NCBI RefSeq assembly: GCF_958450345.1
Contig: NC_088782.1
Span: forward strand, 117,538,046 to 117,602,045
Direction of reading: 5' to 3'
Length of the DNA: 64,000 nt
From: Calliphora vicina
Taxonomy: Eukaryota; Arthropoda; Insecta; Diptera; Calliphoridae
The translations under genes were made by a program, and so were the position numbers. Below the pieces are notes generated by a model. It was not told the DNA's origin and did not search any database. It saw only the letters and a program-made list of their open reading frames with translations. This document shows positions 13,501 to 24,949 of the stretch, one piece after another (within the stretch, counting starts at the first letter, position 1; each line of letters starts with the position of its first letter).

Positions 13501-15083
13501 AGAACTGAACTAGAACTGAACTAGAACTGAACTAGAACTGAACTAGAACTGAACTAGAACTGAACTAGAACTGAACAAGAACTGAACTAGAACTGAACAA
13601 GAACTGAACTAGAACTGAACTAGAACTGAACTAGAACTGAACTAGAACTGAACTGAACTGAACTAGAACTGAACTAGAACTGAACTAGAACTGAACTAGA
13701 ACTGAACTAGAACTGAACTGAACTGAACTGAACTGAACTAGAACTGAACTAGAACTGAACAAGAACTGAACTAGAACTGAAATAGAACTGAACTGAACTA
13801 GAACTGAACTAGAACTGAACTAGAACTGAACAAGAACTGAACAAGAACTGAACAAGAACTGAACTGAACTAGAACTGAACTAGAACTGAACTAGAACTGA
13901 ACTAGAACTGAACTAGAACTGAACTAGAACTGAACTAGAACTGAACTTGAACTGAACTAGAACTGAACTAGAACTGAACTTGAACTGAACTAGAACTGAA
14001 CTAGAACTGAACTAGAACTGAACTAGAACTGAACTAGAACTGAACTAGAACTGAACAAGAACTGAACAAGAACTGAACAAGAACTGAACTAGAACTGAAC
14101 TAGAACTGAACTAGAACTGAACTAGAACTGAACTAGAACTGAACTAGAACTGAACTAGAACTGAACTTGAACTGAACTAGAACTGAACTAGAACTGAACT
14201 AGAACTGAACTAGAACTGAACTAGAACTGAACTAGAACTGAACTAGAACTGAACTAGAACTGAACTAGAACTGAACTAGAACTGAACTAGAACTGAACTA
14301 GAACTGAACTAGAACTGAACTAGAACTGAACTAGAACTGAACTAGAACTGAACTAGAACTGAACTAGAACTGAACTAGAACTGAACTTGAACTGAACTAG
14401 AACTGAACTAGAACTGAACTAGAACTGAACTAGAACTGAACTAGAACTGAACTAGAACTGAACTAGAACTGAACTAGAACTGAACTAGAACTGAACTAGA
14501 ACTGAACTAGAACTGAACTAGAACTGAACTAGAACTGAACTTGAACTGAACTAGAACTGAACTAGAACTGAACTAGAACTGAACTAGAACTGAACTAGAA
14601 CAGAACTAGAACTGAACTAGAACTGAACAAGAACTGAACAAGAACTGAACAAGAACTGAACTGAACTGAACTAGAACTGAACTAGAACTGAACTAGAACT
14701 GAACTAGAACTGAACTAGAACTGAACTAGAACTGAACTAGAACTGAACTAGAACTAGAACTGAACTTGAACTGAACTAGAACTGAACTAGAACTGAACTA
14801 GAACTGAACTAGAACTGAACTAGAACTGAACTAGAACTGAACTAGAACTGAACTAGAACTGAACTAGAACTGAACTAGAACTGAACTAGAACTGAACTAG
14901 AACTGAACTAGAACTGAACTAGAACTGAACTAGAACTGAACTAGAACTGAACTAGAACTGAACTAGAACTGAACTAGAACTCAACTAGAACTGAACTAGA
15001 ACTGAACTAGAACTGAACTAGAACTGAACTAGAACTGAACTAGAACTGAACTAGAACTGAACTAGAACTGAACAACTGAACTA
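4542..15083. repeat. 10.5-kb satellite array, 11-bp unit GAACTGAACTA
   Basis: Uninterrupted tandem array of an 11-bp unit, about 950 copies by length. Recurrent variants are T to A giving CAAG instead of CTAG, AGATCT instead of AGAACT, GAATTAG, GAACTTG, and shortened units giving GAACTGAACTGAAC. About the first 1 kb (4600-5500) and the last 1 kb (14100-15070) are nearly pure, while the middle (about 6100-13900) is rich in CAAG and AGATCT variants. AGATCT lies near 6460, 7008, 7646, 8190, 8963, 9083, 9730, 10570, 11091, 11843, 11963 and 12600, which reveals longer-range duplication. The array contains no coding region. Every unmutated unit carries CTAG. Confidence 0.98.
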
Positions 15084-15880
15084 CTGTATTTTGCAAGTAA
15101 TATATCAGGTAATAATGATCATTATTTAAATAACAATAATGATGCTGATGAACGATATTATTGTTGTTGCTGCTGATAACAATAATGTTGACCATAAACT
15201 ATACAAATACAAATAGTTAGATGTGCAAATGTGTATTTTGTATACCCCTCCTTCCCCTTTTGCAGACACAAACAGCACCTATCGATTCTTGAGGCCACAT
15301 GCAACATTTTTACAAGCATACGCCCCCAAAATTTTGTTAACTTTAACCTCATACAAAGTTGCCTACATACAAGGGAATGAAAATCCTTGAGCACGTCAGA
15401 GTGTTCATATGTATATAAGTTTTGGTTTGCTTGTGTGTCTGTATATTTGTGGATTAAATAAATGATGTTGCCTGGCAAATCACACTTATACAAAACACAC
15501 GCACACACACATTAAATGTTTCCTTTTTTTATCTATTTGTGATTTTTGTTTTTCTTGTTGGTATTGGTTTTTGTGTGGCAACTGGGAATATTGTCTGTGT
15601 GTGTGTGTATGTCGTCGATTTGCATATTTAATCAAAATTAACATGGCCGATAAAATCAATTACACATGGTAACGTGCTTGCATTTACAAATACTCATACA
15701 TGTATTCTAGCTGCTGCATACAAATGCACACATTTTTATATATATATACATAATCATGTAAATGCATGTGTCAAATTCTCATTTAACATTGTGTGTAAAA
15801 GTAAATAAATACAAGAATTGGAAGAGCGTAATGAAACCAAATATCTGAAGTTGGATTACCAATCGGATACCAAAATAATA
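15084..15880. other. Intergenic DNA, no gene recognised
   Basis: The open frame on the minus strand at 15158-15508 has no recognisable domain and ends in a poly-Gln run made by a trinucleotide repeat. A TG microsatellite lies at about 15593-15609 and a TA run near 15737. Confidence 0.5.
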
Positions 15881-16033
15881 CTGAACTAAAAGCTGAACTG
15901 GAACTGAACCAGAACTGAACCAGAACTGAACTGAAACTAAACTAGGACCTAAATTAGTAACTAAACTAGAACCTAAACTTGAATCTAGGCTAGAACCTAA
16001 ACTATAGCCTAAACTAGAACCTGAACCAGAACT
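15881..16033. repeat. Short degenerate CTAGTTC-family repeat
   Basis: Mixed 11- and 12-bp imperfect units such as GAACCAGAACTGAACC and AAACTAGAACCT, related to the large array 0.8 kb upstream and to the intronic 12-bp array. Confidence 0.7.
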
Positions 16034-16278
16034 GTGTGTTTGAAAACAGCACAGCCAAACGATAAAATTTTATTATTTGAAGATTATATACAAAGACTTG
16101 GCATGCTTTTTGTTTTGTGTAGGGATTTAATAATGTTGAATGGTGTAAATTAATGAATTTTTGTTATTTTTTAAAACATTTGTTCAAAGCCACTATTTTC
16201 ATGGTCACATCATTACGTATACTTAATATTTATTTAGTACAAAATTTAAATATTACTCATACGCTTCAGTAGATGAAT
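16034..16278. repeat. Interspersed repeat, uninterrupted copy
   Basis: Begins TGTGTTTGAAAACAGCACAG and runs to CTCATACGCTT. The same sequence recurs further on as two halves, at about 21937-22070 and 24635-24722, separated by 2.6 kb of mobile DNA. This copy therefore looks like the empty version of that site. No coding function seen. Confidence 0.75.
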
Positions 16279-16399
16279 GAACTATCGCAAATTTTGATTG
16301 TTTCAAAGGCACTAATTCTTATAGCTACCAAACTTTAATGAGCTCTAAATATTAATATGTTATTTGTGGATCTGGATCATTTATAATTTATTTTCAAGA

Positions 16400-16745
16400 A
16401 ATTCGCCATTTATGCAATATTTTAGACCAATTTGCTATTTATAGTAAATTATCGAGAAATTATCTATTTCGTATTTAGAGTAAAGTTTCGATAAATTTGG
16501 TATTAAGAGAAAACTTTCAATAGATTTGCTATATACGATAGTACATTTTCGAACAAATTGCTATTAACAGTAAATTTTCCATAGATTTGCTATTTGCAGT
16601 TAAATTTTTTGGGAAATTTTGAAATAATCTGATACATACATATAGCAAATTTTTGATAAATGTTCAAGTTTGTATTATTTTTTTATAAAATTTCTATATT
16701 TATAGTTAATATTAGTTAAATTTTCTATTTCCAGGCAATTTTTGG
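16400..16745. repeat. Degenerate 29-bp AT satellite (TTTGCTATTTATAGTAAATT type)
   Basis: About ten diverged units with the TTTGCTATTTATAGT core, matching the arrays at 28840-30775 and 38756-39513. Several units already carry TCGA or TCGAGAAA, the motif that characterises the related CTCGAG branch. Confidence 0.65.
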
Positions 16746-16918
16746 AAATTAAGCTATCAGCATTTGTAAGTTATGTTAAATTTATCAATAATTTCAATTC
16801 AAGATTGTTCAACAACAATTATTTTTTAATAAATAAACAATAAAACATTCTTGAAATGACATACATAATATGTATGTCCTCAAGTTTCATTAAAATCGGA
16901 CCTAAAATATATAAAATT

Positions 16919-16986
16919 TAGATAATTTTCGTAATTGAAAACACATTTTTGTTATTTTGTGTGTTTTCAATTACGAAAATTATCTA
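16919..16986. repeat. Perfect 27-bp inverted repeat (hairpin)
   Basis: The arms 16919-16945 and 16960-16986 are exact reverse complements around a 14-nt T-rich loop. The arm contains TTTTCGTAATTGAAAACACA. The right arm joins directly to the MITE-like repeat that follows. Confidence 0.85.
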
Positions 16987-17196
16987 TTCAATAATTTTTG
17001 CGTTTAAATTTCAACCAATAACGAAAACTGTATATTCAATTGTCAAAATAATCAAATTCAAAACTCAAAATTCTATAGAATATATCAGAAAATTTTGTTT
17101 TTGAGCACATGAATACTTGATTCAATTATGAAATAATTGAAACCAGTTCAATATGTGATAAATGTTTGAATTGAAATATAATTTTTTCTGTGTAAA
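16983..17196 (+). mobile_element. MITE-like repeat, copy 1
   Basis: About 210 bp that reappear in inverted orientation at 35076-35288. The shared outer end, read inward, is ACACAGAAAAAATTATATTT, and the inner end is the CTATTCAATAATTTTTG block. Both copies lie next to a Helentron-like fragment. No coding capacity. The family is not identified. Confidence 0.65.
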
Positions 17197-17234
17197 TACG
17201 GATATATTTTAAATAAAAATTAGCTTTTATTTAA

Positions 17235-17876
17235 ATTTCTGGATCCTTATAGATAGCGGAGTCGATTAAGTCATGTCCGTCTGTCTGTCTGTCCCTCTGT
17301 CTGTTGAAATCAATTTTCTGAAGACCCCAGATATCTTCGGGATCCAAATCTTCAATAATTCTGTCAGACATGCTTTCGATAAGTTTGCTATTTAAAATCA
17401 GCAAAATCGGTCCATAAATAACGGAGATATGAGCAAAAAACCGGGACAACCTCGATTTTTCGATCTATATCTGGATTCATTAATATAGACAATATGGATA
17501 TCTAATGACAGATATTTCAAAGTCCATTGCAACGATTAGATAAGGCTATATTAAGTTGGACCTACAATGTGTCAAAATCGGGAAAAATATTTTTTAACCC
17601 GAATGTTTTTTTCATCAAAAAATTTTTTTGTCATACATTTTTTTTCCAAAAAAAAAAATTTAAAAACTAAAAAGAAAAAATTTTTAAAAAAATTTGGAAA
17701 AAACTTTTTTTAAAAAAAGTTAAAAAACAATTTCAAAAAAAATTTTTAAAAGCAATTAAAAAAAAAATTAAATTTTGTTTACCTAAAAATATTTAAAAAA
17801 AATTTATTTTAAAGTATAATTTGGTGAAGGGTATATAAGATTCGGCACAGCCGAATATAGCTCTCTTACTTGATTT
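17235..17876 (+). mobile_element. Helentron-like (DINE-1/mini-me type) element, 5'-truncated
   Basis: Begins inside the element at the CTGGATCCTTATAGATAGCG block. It has the GTCC/GTCT microsatellite characteristic of mini-me/DINE-1 elements (17276-17302) and ends with the TTCGGCACAGCCGAA hairpin followed by CTCTTACTTG. The first part of the consensus (the TATACCCTTCACC terminus) is missing. It is non-autonomous; the minus-strand frame at 17231-17449 is an incidental frame in the element. Confidence 0.8.
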
Positions 17877-19350
17877 TTCCTAAATTTTTTTGTTCAAGTG
17901 GCCTGAAACAAGTTAATGGTCTGGCGAATTTGTAATAACTTTAACATTTTTTAACCAAATTTTGTCATTTATATCTCAATACAACGATAATTACGCACAT
18001 ATTTCGATTCTTTTGCATTCAATTGCAAAAGTATTTATTTAGTAGAACATTTTTTTGCTACGATAATAAATAAATTTTGGGTCATTTTGACCCAAAGGGT
18101 TAATTTCCAAAAAATATTTTTAATATAATATTCATTAATATAAATAAATCTACATATTTCTAGAAAACAATGCAGAAAGTTAACGAGTTTCATCTATTTA
18201 TTCCATGTAAATAGTAAAATTTTATATATATCTGAAATTTGACTTCGATGCGCGTCCAGAAATCGTTGTCCGATTTGGCTCAAATTTTCAGCACTTAACT
18301 ATTAAGACTAGTGTCACAATATTTCACCAGGCACGCTTTGAAATCCAAAAAAAAAATCGGTTGTCACTCTAATGTATATAGAAGTTAAAACAGTTTTATA
18401 TTCAATATTTATTTTTTTCCAATAATTTTTTTTTCAACTAAATAATTTTCTATTTTATGAACTTTAGTTCAGATATAATTACTTTAAAAGTTTTCTTTGA
18501 AAAATGGTTAAAATTTTTAAAAAATCTTTAATAATAACAAAGTTATAAGTTATTTTCCTCAACTTCTCCGAATTAATATTAATCATACGACATGTATAAC
18601 AAAATTTTTAATTTATTTAAATTAATAAGAAATATTACCAATTTTGTAATTTTTTTAAGGAATATGTAATCAAATAGGTACCAACTTTCCTGGAAATAAA
18701 TTTTAACAAAATTAAATATATCACTGGCTTAACATGCGAAGGCTCTAAGTCCAATTTTTTTAGAAATTGAGATTTTAATGCAGTAATGTACAATAAGTAA
18801 AAATATATTGATTACAAAGATAAAAATTTCAGTTATATCGTTTTTTGTCGTTGTTTTGTAGTGATGAGCAAAAGCTCTTAGTCCAATTTATCACAAGAAA
18901 AAGCTCTAAGAACGTATAAAAATTACAGTTTTTTTTTATTTGGCAAATACTTATTTTTCTATTTTGCTTTTACTCATATACAAAACAAAGCAAAATATAA
19001 AAAACAAAATTGCTTTTACAGAATTCTAAAATGTTTACGCAGAAAAAGTTTGATTGCTTTTTGTCACTCCTGTAAAATTTTAAAATACATAAAAACAAAT
19101 TTTTCGTATAATTTTTTACAATTAAATATTTTTTTAGTTTAAGAATTTTAGCCTAGATAAGCTTAAATGAAGTATTTTCTTTTTAAAACAGTTAAAATTT
19201 TTAAAAATATTTATTTAAAGCAAAGTTACAACGCTTCTCCTCAACTTCTTTTATATTAATGACTTCATTAATATTAATCATACGCTATGTAGGTACAAAA
19301 AAATTTTGAATTTATTAAAACTTGTAATAAAAAAAAGATAAAGGACATTG
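17877..19350. other. AT-rich intergenic DNA with a diverged direct repeat
   Basis: No gene recognised. A segment of about 180 bp near 18450-18640 is repeated, diverged, at about 19130-19320; shared landmarks are the CTCAACTTCT block and the ATTAATATTAATCATACG block. Confidence 0.5.
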
Positions 19351-19351
19351 G

Positions 19352-19536
19352 TACAACATAAATTTAATCAGCTATCTATGACCGCTTTTTATCTATCTGG
19401 CAACATATGTTTACGTTTTTACCTTTACAAAACGGTGGTTTATTTCGTTTTACTAAACCGGAGAATTTTGGTTACAAATAAAAGCAGTAGTTTAAATTGT
19501 AACAACAACATTTGCACAACAAAAATTTATTCAAAG
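19352..19536. repeat. Local duplication of mariner end plus LTR start
   Basis: A partial copy of the sequence beginning near 19530: the mariner C-terminal code followed by the first about 100 bp of the LTR at 19586. The offset between copies is about 180 bp, and both copies contain ACAAAAATTTATTCAAA near the junction, suggesting unequal exchange at that microhomology. Confidence 0.65.
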
Positions 19537-20990
19537 TATTGGCCATTGTAAGCTATGACCTCTTCCCATCTATCTGACAACATATTGTTACGTTTTTACC
19601 TTTTAAAAACGGTGGTTTATCTCCTTTTAATAAACCGCAGACTTTTCATTGCAAATAAGAGCAGTAGTTTAAATTGTAACAAAAATTTATTCAAACACAC
19701 TTTTATAATTCACAGTAATACATACACATAAATTACACTTTATAATGTACAAGAATGCAGTTGTTGTTAACTCTAACAGTGCCTTTGAAAAACTGACCAT
19801 CGACTGCAACCGCTGCAACTATTTATAAACAGTGCCATCTTTCGGCCAGTACTTTGATGAATGATCTTAATTGAAAAATCTAGAATGTTCGAATTCTAGA
19901 GAATTTAGCAACATGATGAATATTGCAAGCAGTCGTTAGGGACCATTAAATTCAAATTGATAGTGCAATTTTGTAACAATATGAATTCCAAACGAACTAC
20001 CCATATTTTGAGGCTAAGAACATATCAAGCCAATATCGGATACTCAGTTTTAAAGTGAAGCGTATCCCAGAGAGAGCGTTCTGCAATCGGAACAAATAGT
20101 AGGGTGAGGCAAAACTTCCAAACCACTTCATTCTAAATAGTTTTTAACACGTATTGCAATATGTGGCCTATCTGTGTCATGATGAGATATTACGGTTTAA
20201 CGTCTGGCCGCATATTCTAAGCATTTTTTGACCAATGCTCGCTTTAAATGAGTTAGTTGTGTTCGATACAGTTACCCTGTGATGTTCTGGCCAGATTTAA
20301 GCGGATTATAATTGATATGACCCTTTTAGTCTCCCACCAAATACAGAACATTACCTTAGCGCCATGGATATTTGGCTTTGGTGTCGATTAGGCTGATTAG
20401 CCGGGCTTCACATACGAACTCTTACGCTTCGTGTTATCGTAATGGATCCATTTTTCATCGTAGGCAATGATTCGGTACAAAACTGATTTTCTTTTATATC
20501 GCACAAACATCATATCGGGCAAATAGATTCTTAGTCTTAGTTGCCAAATTTTTCTGCTTTTGTATGAATCCTGCTGCTCGCAAACATTTTGAAATTGCGG
20601 TTTGAGTAGATCCCAATTATTTCGCAAGCTCTTGTTGAATTTCACAACAATCTTCATCGAGCAATGCCTACAATTCTTGGTCTTCAAACATTTGTTGTTG
20701 ATCTTGGGCGATCTTTGCCTTCTCTCATACGTTGAAATCGCTTAGGTGGCACTATTTTTCATATTAAAGAAGTAAAGCAAAACTTCCCGCATATGACGCT
20801 TTGTTGGTAAAAAATTCGACATTTTCGAAGCAATAACAAACTTTGTTGTTTACGTTATAATGTTCAATAAGTTTGTGAGAATAAATGACAGATATGTAAC
20901 CTTCAAAATGACATATAAGTTATTAAAAACAAAACTGCATTCAAAAGATACGACAACTATTGTAGATCCCGCATTTTAAGTTACACAATT
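19520..20990 (-). pseudogene. Mariner transposase remnant B (mauritiana-type, near full-length but decayed, with an LTR inside)
   Basis: Read on the minus strand. The frame at 20397-20687 shows AYDEKWIHYDNTKRK, the first catalytic Asp block. Near 20165-20200 a degraded second Asp block reads HDTDRPHIA. The C-terminal end, of the type LSDRWEEVIAYNGQYFE, lies at about 19525-19580, on the far side of the LTR. The N-terminal start (MSNF-type code) lies near 20745-20830, and the GATACGACAACTATTG block that precedes N-termini in the other copies is near 20947. Stops and frameshifts break it throughout. It is the most complete mauritiana-type copy in the window. Confidence 0.85.
19586..19978. mobile_element. 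Solo LTR of an LTR retrotransposon
   Basis: A 393-bp insertion in mariner B with termini TGTTAC and GTAACA, flanked by a 4-bp target duplication ATAT (19582-19585 and 19979-19982). The undisrupted mariner sequence at about 3322-3335 (AACATATGGATTTCG) shows what was there before. No internal gag-pol region is present. A 4-bp duplication with TG...CA ends fits Ty3/gypsy-like elements better than BEL/Pao (5 bp); the family was not identified. Confidence 0.75.
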
Positions 20991-21936
20991 TCTAGCAATT
21001 TTTCGGCACATTTGATATTTATACCTAAACTACACCCAGAACTACAACTGAAAGTTGCAGCACCCTGCTCTATGACCTCCAAAGCTGGTCACATTTATTA
21101 TTCCACAATATTCATTCAAGTTGTGTGTATTTATTTTGTATGTGTCTAGGTAAATCTACAATTACTTTAACATTTAGTTATATTACACAAATGCTTACAC
21201 ACACGCACTCTATTATAGTAGATTTGGTTTCTATACAATCTATACAGAATTACAGAATTACAACTGTCATGTTTTATTTTTCGGTTCGTTTATTTAAATC
21301 CCTTTTTTAACATGCATTCAGTTCTATAAAGTCTGTCTATTCATCCGACCGACTGGCTAACCGTCCGTCCTTTCGTCCGTCCCTTCGTCTGTATGTCGTT
21401 GTATTTGTATCTAGCTCTGGTAATTGTAGTTAAGGTTTTTGGAATAATATGTACAGGGAGCAGAGTTGTGCTACCAAAGGGAAGGACAAATTTTGAAATT
21501 GAAGAGTAATTGGTTCTAGAGTCAAGTCAAGGTAGTAAGCAAAGAGGAACTAGATATATGTTTTAAACAAATACAGTTAATATGAAACCATTTTTTTTAA
21601 TAAAAATAGCTGTATTTGTTCAATAGTTGATTGGTACCCACTTGTTTAAATCCTCCGCTCCCCTGCTTTTCTATGTCAATGGATGTGTATGTGAATGTTT
21701 ATAAATATTTTACCTACTTTTATGGTTGTTATTTAAATTGTATTTAATTTTTATCTATTTTTACAGTGATTTTTTGTTGTAGTTTCTCTTGTAAAGTGAT
21801 GCAAGTGCAGCTATTACTATTGCTACTGTTGTTGCTGTTTTTGCATTCATTATTATCCCGTACATGTTGTAATTTGTCAAGCTTCGGTTTAATTTTCAAA
21901 ACTACATGATTTAATTTAGTTTTATTTTTGGGTTTT
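20991..21936. other. Intergenic DNA, no gene recognised
   Basis: Contains a cytosine-rich GTCC/GTCT stretch at about 21340-21395 reminiscent of the Helentron microsatellite but without the rest of the element. The minus-strand frame 21744-21959 is Asn/Ser-rich and has no domain. Confidence 0.5.
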
Positions 21937-22070
21937 TGTGTTTGAAAACAGCACAGCAAAAAAGATCAAATTGGATTAGTTGGAGATTAGATACAAAAAC
22001 TTGATGTGTCTTTTGTTTAGAGGTTTAATAGTAAATTTTAACGGTGTAAATTAAAGAATTTTTGTTATTA
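21937..22070. repeat. Interspersed repeat, left half of interrupted copy
   Basis: Matches 16034-16170. Its continuation is found at 24635-24722 beyond the nested insertions. Confidence 0.72.
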
Positions 22071-24622
22071 TAGAATTCACCTTCGTGAGAAGGGTATATA
22101 TAAGTTTGTCATTACGTTTGTAATTTCCACAATATAATTTTCCGACCCTATAAAGTAATATTCTGGATCCTTATAGATAACGGAGTCGATTAAGCCATGT
22201 CCGTCTGTCTGTTTAAATCAATTTTCTGAAGACCCCAGATACCTTAGGGATCCAAATCTTCAATAATTCTGTCAGACATGCTTTCGAGAAGTTTCCAATT
22301 TAAAATCAGTAAAATCGGTCCACAAATGGCTGAGATATGAGGAAAAAACCAGGACAACATAGATCTTTGACCTATTTTTGACCTATATCTGGATTACTAA
22401 GTCATTAATAAAGATAATATGGATATCTAATGATAGATATTTCAAAGACTTTTGCAATGACGTATATAAGACCATAGTGAGTTGGACCTACAATGGGTCA
22501 AAATCGGAAAATATTTTTTTTACTAAAAAAAAATAAATTAAAAAACAAATTAATTTTGTTTATCTAAAAATATTTAAAATTTGTATTTTGAAGTATAATT
22601 TGGTGAAGGGTATATAAGATTATAGAATACTAGCTGACCCGGTGCGCTTCGTCACCCCAATTAGAAGAAAGAAATAGTACTATTAAGTCTCCCGCTCACT
22701 CGGGTCCATAGAATCTTTATTTCATGTTTCTAAATTCATTGGTGAAGAAATTACTAAAAGTACCATTCGAAATAGTACCAAAAAGTCTACCCCTAGAATC
22801 ATAACTCACTTAGGACCATATATGTTTAATTTCATGTTTCTAAGTCCATTGTTATAGAAATTTCAAAAAAGTACCATTAGATTAATGAAAAAGTATCATG
22901 AAGTATCCCCTTGAATTTTCACTCACGCCATATATACTTGTAGTTTCCCACTCACTTGGGTCCATATAAGCTTTATTTCATGTTTCTAGGTTCATTGGTG
23001 AAGAAATTACAAAAAGTACCATTCGAATAAAGAAAAAGTACCAAAAAGTCTCCCCCTAGAATTCTCACTCACTTAGGACCATATATGCTTAATTTCATGT
23101 TTCTAAATCCATTATTATAGAAAATTATAAAAGTACCGTTATAATAAAGAAAAGTACCATGAAGTATCCGCTTGAATTTTCACTCACTTAGGACCATATA
23201 CGCTTAATTTCATATACATTATTATAGAAAATTCAAAAAATACCATTATAATACAGAAAAAGTACCAAAAAGCAGCCACTTGTGAATTCCCACCCACTCG
23301 GGCCCATGTAAGCTTTATTTCATGTTTCTAAGTTCATTGATGAAGAAATTACAAAAAGTACCATTCGAATAAAGAAATAGTACCAAAAAGTCTCCCCCTA
23401 GAATTCTCACTCACTTAGGACCATATATGCTTAATTTCATGTTTCTAAGTCCATTATTATAGAAAATTCAAAAAGTACCATTAGAAGAATGAAAAAGTAC
23501 CTATAGTTCAGTTCTCACATTTTGGTACCTAAATATAATCCCTTATTTCTAACACTAACTTCACTCAGATATGTACATATCAGCTAACTTTAATGTTGAT
23601 AAGTGAAATAATTTAAAATATTAAAAAGGTACCATTAGGAGTAAAGTACCAATTTCCCTTTCCTCCTTGAACACCCCTCAAGTTGGAAATTTAAAAATAT
23701 TCCATTTTGCAAACGTTGTTTATGCTACAGACATGTCTCAATCGATTAAAATCTGTGTTAATGTGCCCAATAATAAATGTGTTTTAAAAAAAGTACCAAA
23801 CTGTTTACCCGGATTTGACCTAAAATACACCATGGCACTCGAGTTCCAAATAACAACCTGTTAGTTAATTTTTGTATGAATCCAGGAACCAATGTTAAAA
23901 AATTATCAAAATTGGCTTAATAATTTCAAATATAATGTATTTTCCCGATTTTATCCCCTTTTTGGTACCTTTTTTATCCCCATTGCGGTGTTAAAATATT
24001 ATTAAAATAATTTTCTGTATCGTGGTGGGAGCTCATAGTAAAATATTCGAATGTCTATGTCAAATTATAGAAAAACATATTTTATGAAAAAGTACCAAAA
24101 CTAAACACAATTTTTATCCCTTAAGGGTACGAATTTCCAAAAAGTACCAAACTTATATTTTTTATTTTTTGATAGGTAAAGAATACGATTTAAGTTTTGT
24201 TTCTATGTTTATTGGTTTAAAAGATACATAGGGTGCCAAAAAAGTACCAAAATACAGTTTTTAACCGTTTTATCCTCTAAAATGTTCGAATTTCGAAAAA
24301 GTACGAAACACCTGTCAGCTTATTTTTTAAATGGTGTAACATGCAATTTCAAGTTTTTTTGTATCTTTATTAGTTTTGAAGATATAAGATTACCGGATTT
24401 ACCCATTTTTACCCTTGTTTACCCCCTAAACGTTCGAATTTCCAAAAATCCCTTCTTATCGGATCGTTTTGGGGAGGGAGGAACCCACAGTTAAAATTTC
24501 ATGATTGTAGCTTCAGTCGTTTGGGCTGTAGGATGATGAATCAGTCAGTCAGTCATTCAGTCCGTCAGTCAGTCAGTAACGTTACTCTTTTATATATATA
24601 AATAGCTCTCCTGCTTGTTTTT
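22069..24622 (+). mobile_element. Helentron-like element, interrupted by another element
   Basis: The left part, 22069-22620, has the CACCTTCGTGAGAAGGGTAT terminus, the AGTCGATTAAGCCATGTCC block and the GTCTGTCTG microsatellite. It breaks at GGGTATATAAGATT, just before where other copies have the terminal hairpin. The 3' tail, similar to AGCTCTCTTACTTGTTTTT, resumes at about 24602-24622. The intervening sequence is a different repeat. Confidence 0.78.
22626..24595 (+). mobile_element. Unclassified repeat (ACTAGCTGACCC type) with internal subrepeats, nested
   Basis: Starts TAGAATACTAGCTGACCC and contains at least four diverged copies of a subrepeat with the landmarks CACTCACTTAGGACCATATA, TTTCATGTTTCTAAGT and AAAGTACCATT (22680-23500). 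Further GTACCAAA-rich segments extend to about 24490, and it closes with a GTCAGTCA microsatellite (24540-24583) and a TA run. Open frames at 23667-23864 and 24282-24494 have no recognised domain. It shares its opening with 26545 and, loosely, with 34316. Confidence 0.6.
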
Positions 24623-24634
24623 ATAAAATATTTG

Positions 24635-24722
24635 ATCGAAGGCATTACATATATTCATGATCACATCATTACGTATACTTAATATTTATTTGGTACAAAA
24701 TTAAATATTACTCATACGCTTT
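24635..24722. repeat. Interspersed repeat, right half of interrupted copy
   Basis: Matches 16183-16278, including CACATCATTACGTATACTTA. Confidence 0.72.
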
Positions 24723-24786
24723 AGGACATGTGGCTGCGATTGAAATTTGAGATTTTAAACAGGTAGTAATGAGTCATATATTGATA

Positions 24787-24925
24787 GCAGATTGTCTGGA
24801 AATTATTTAACAAAGTTTGAGGAAAATCATTTCAGGAGATAAGTTTAACATCTCGTGATATAAAATTTGAATGATTTTTTCAAATGTGTAAAATAGCAAA
24901 TTTTGATGTTTATAGTAAAATTTCG
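24787..24925. repeat. Direct repeat flanking a transposon interior fragment, left copy
   Basis: Shares GCAGATTGTCTGGAAATTAT and a following diverged tract of about 150 bp with 26078-26270. Confidence 0.5.
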
Positions 24926-24949
24926 ATAATTAATAACTTAAATCTTTTT

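Noticed and set aside
4542..15083. Heat-shock-element reading of the GAA units
   Set aside because: A heat-shock element needs alternating inverted nGAAn units at 5-bp steps. Here GAA units are direct repeats at 5/6-bp steps.
15158..15508. 116-residue minus-strand frame
   Set aside because: No domain; the N-terminal region is made by a CA-rich microsatellite and the end by a CAA/CAG trinucleotide run.
21340..21395. GTCC/GTCT-rich stretch as another Helentron-like element
   Set aside because: Only the microsatellite is present; neither terminus nor any other diagnostic block is found nearby.
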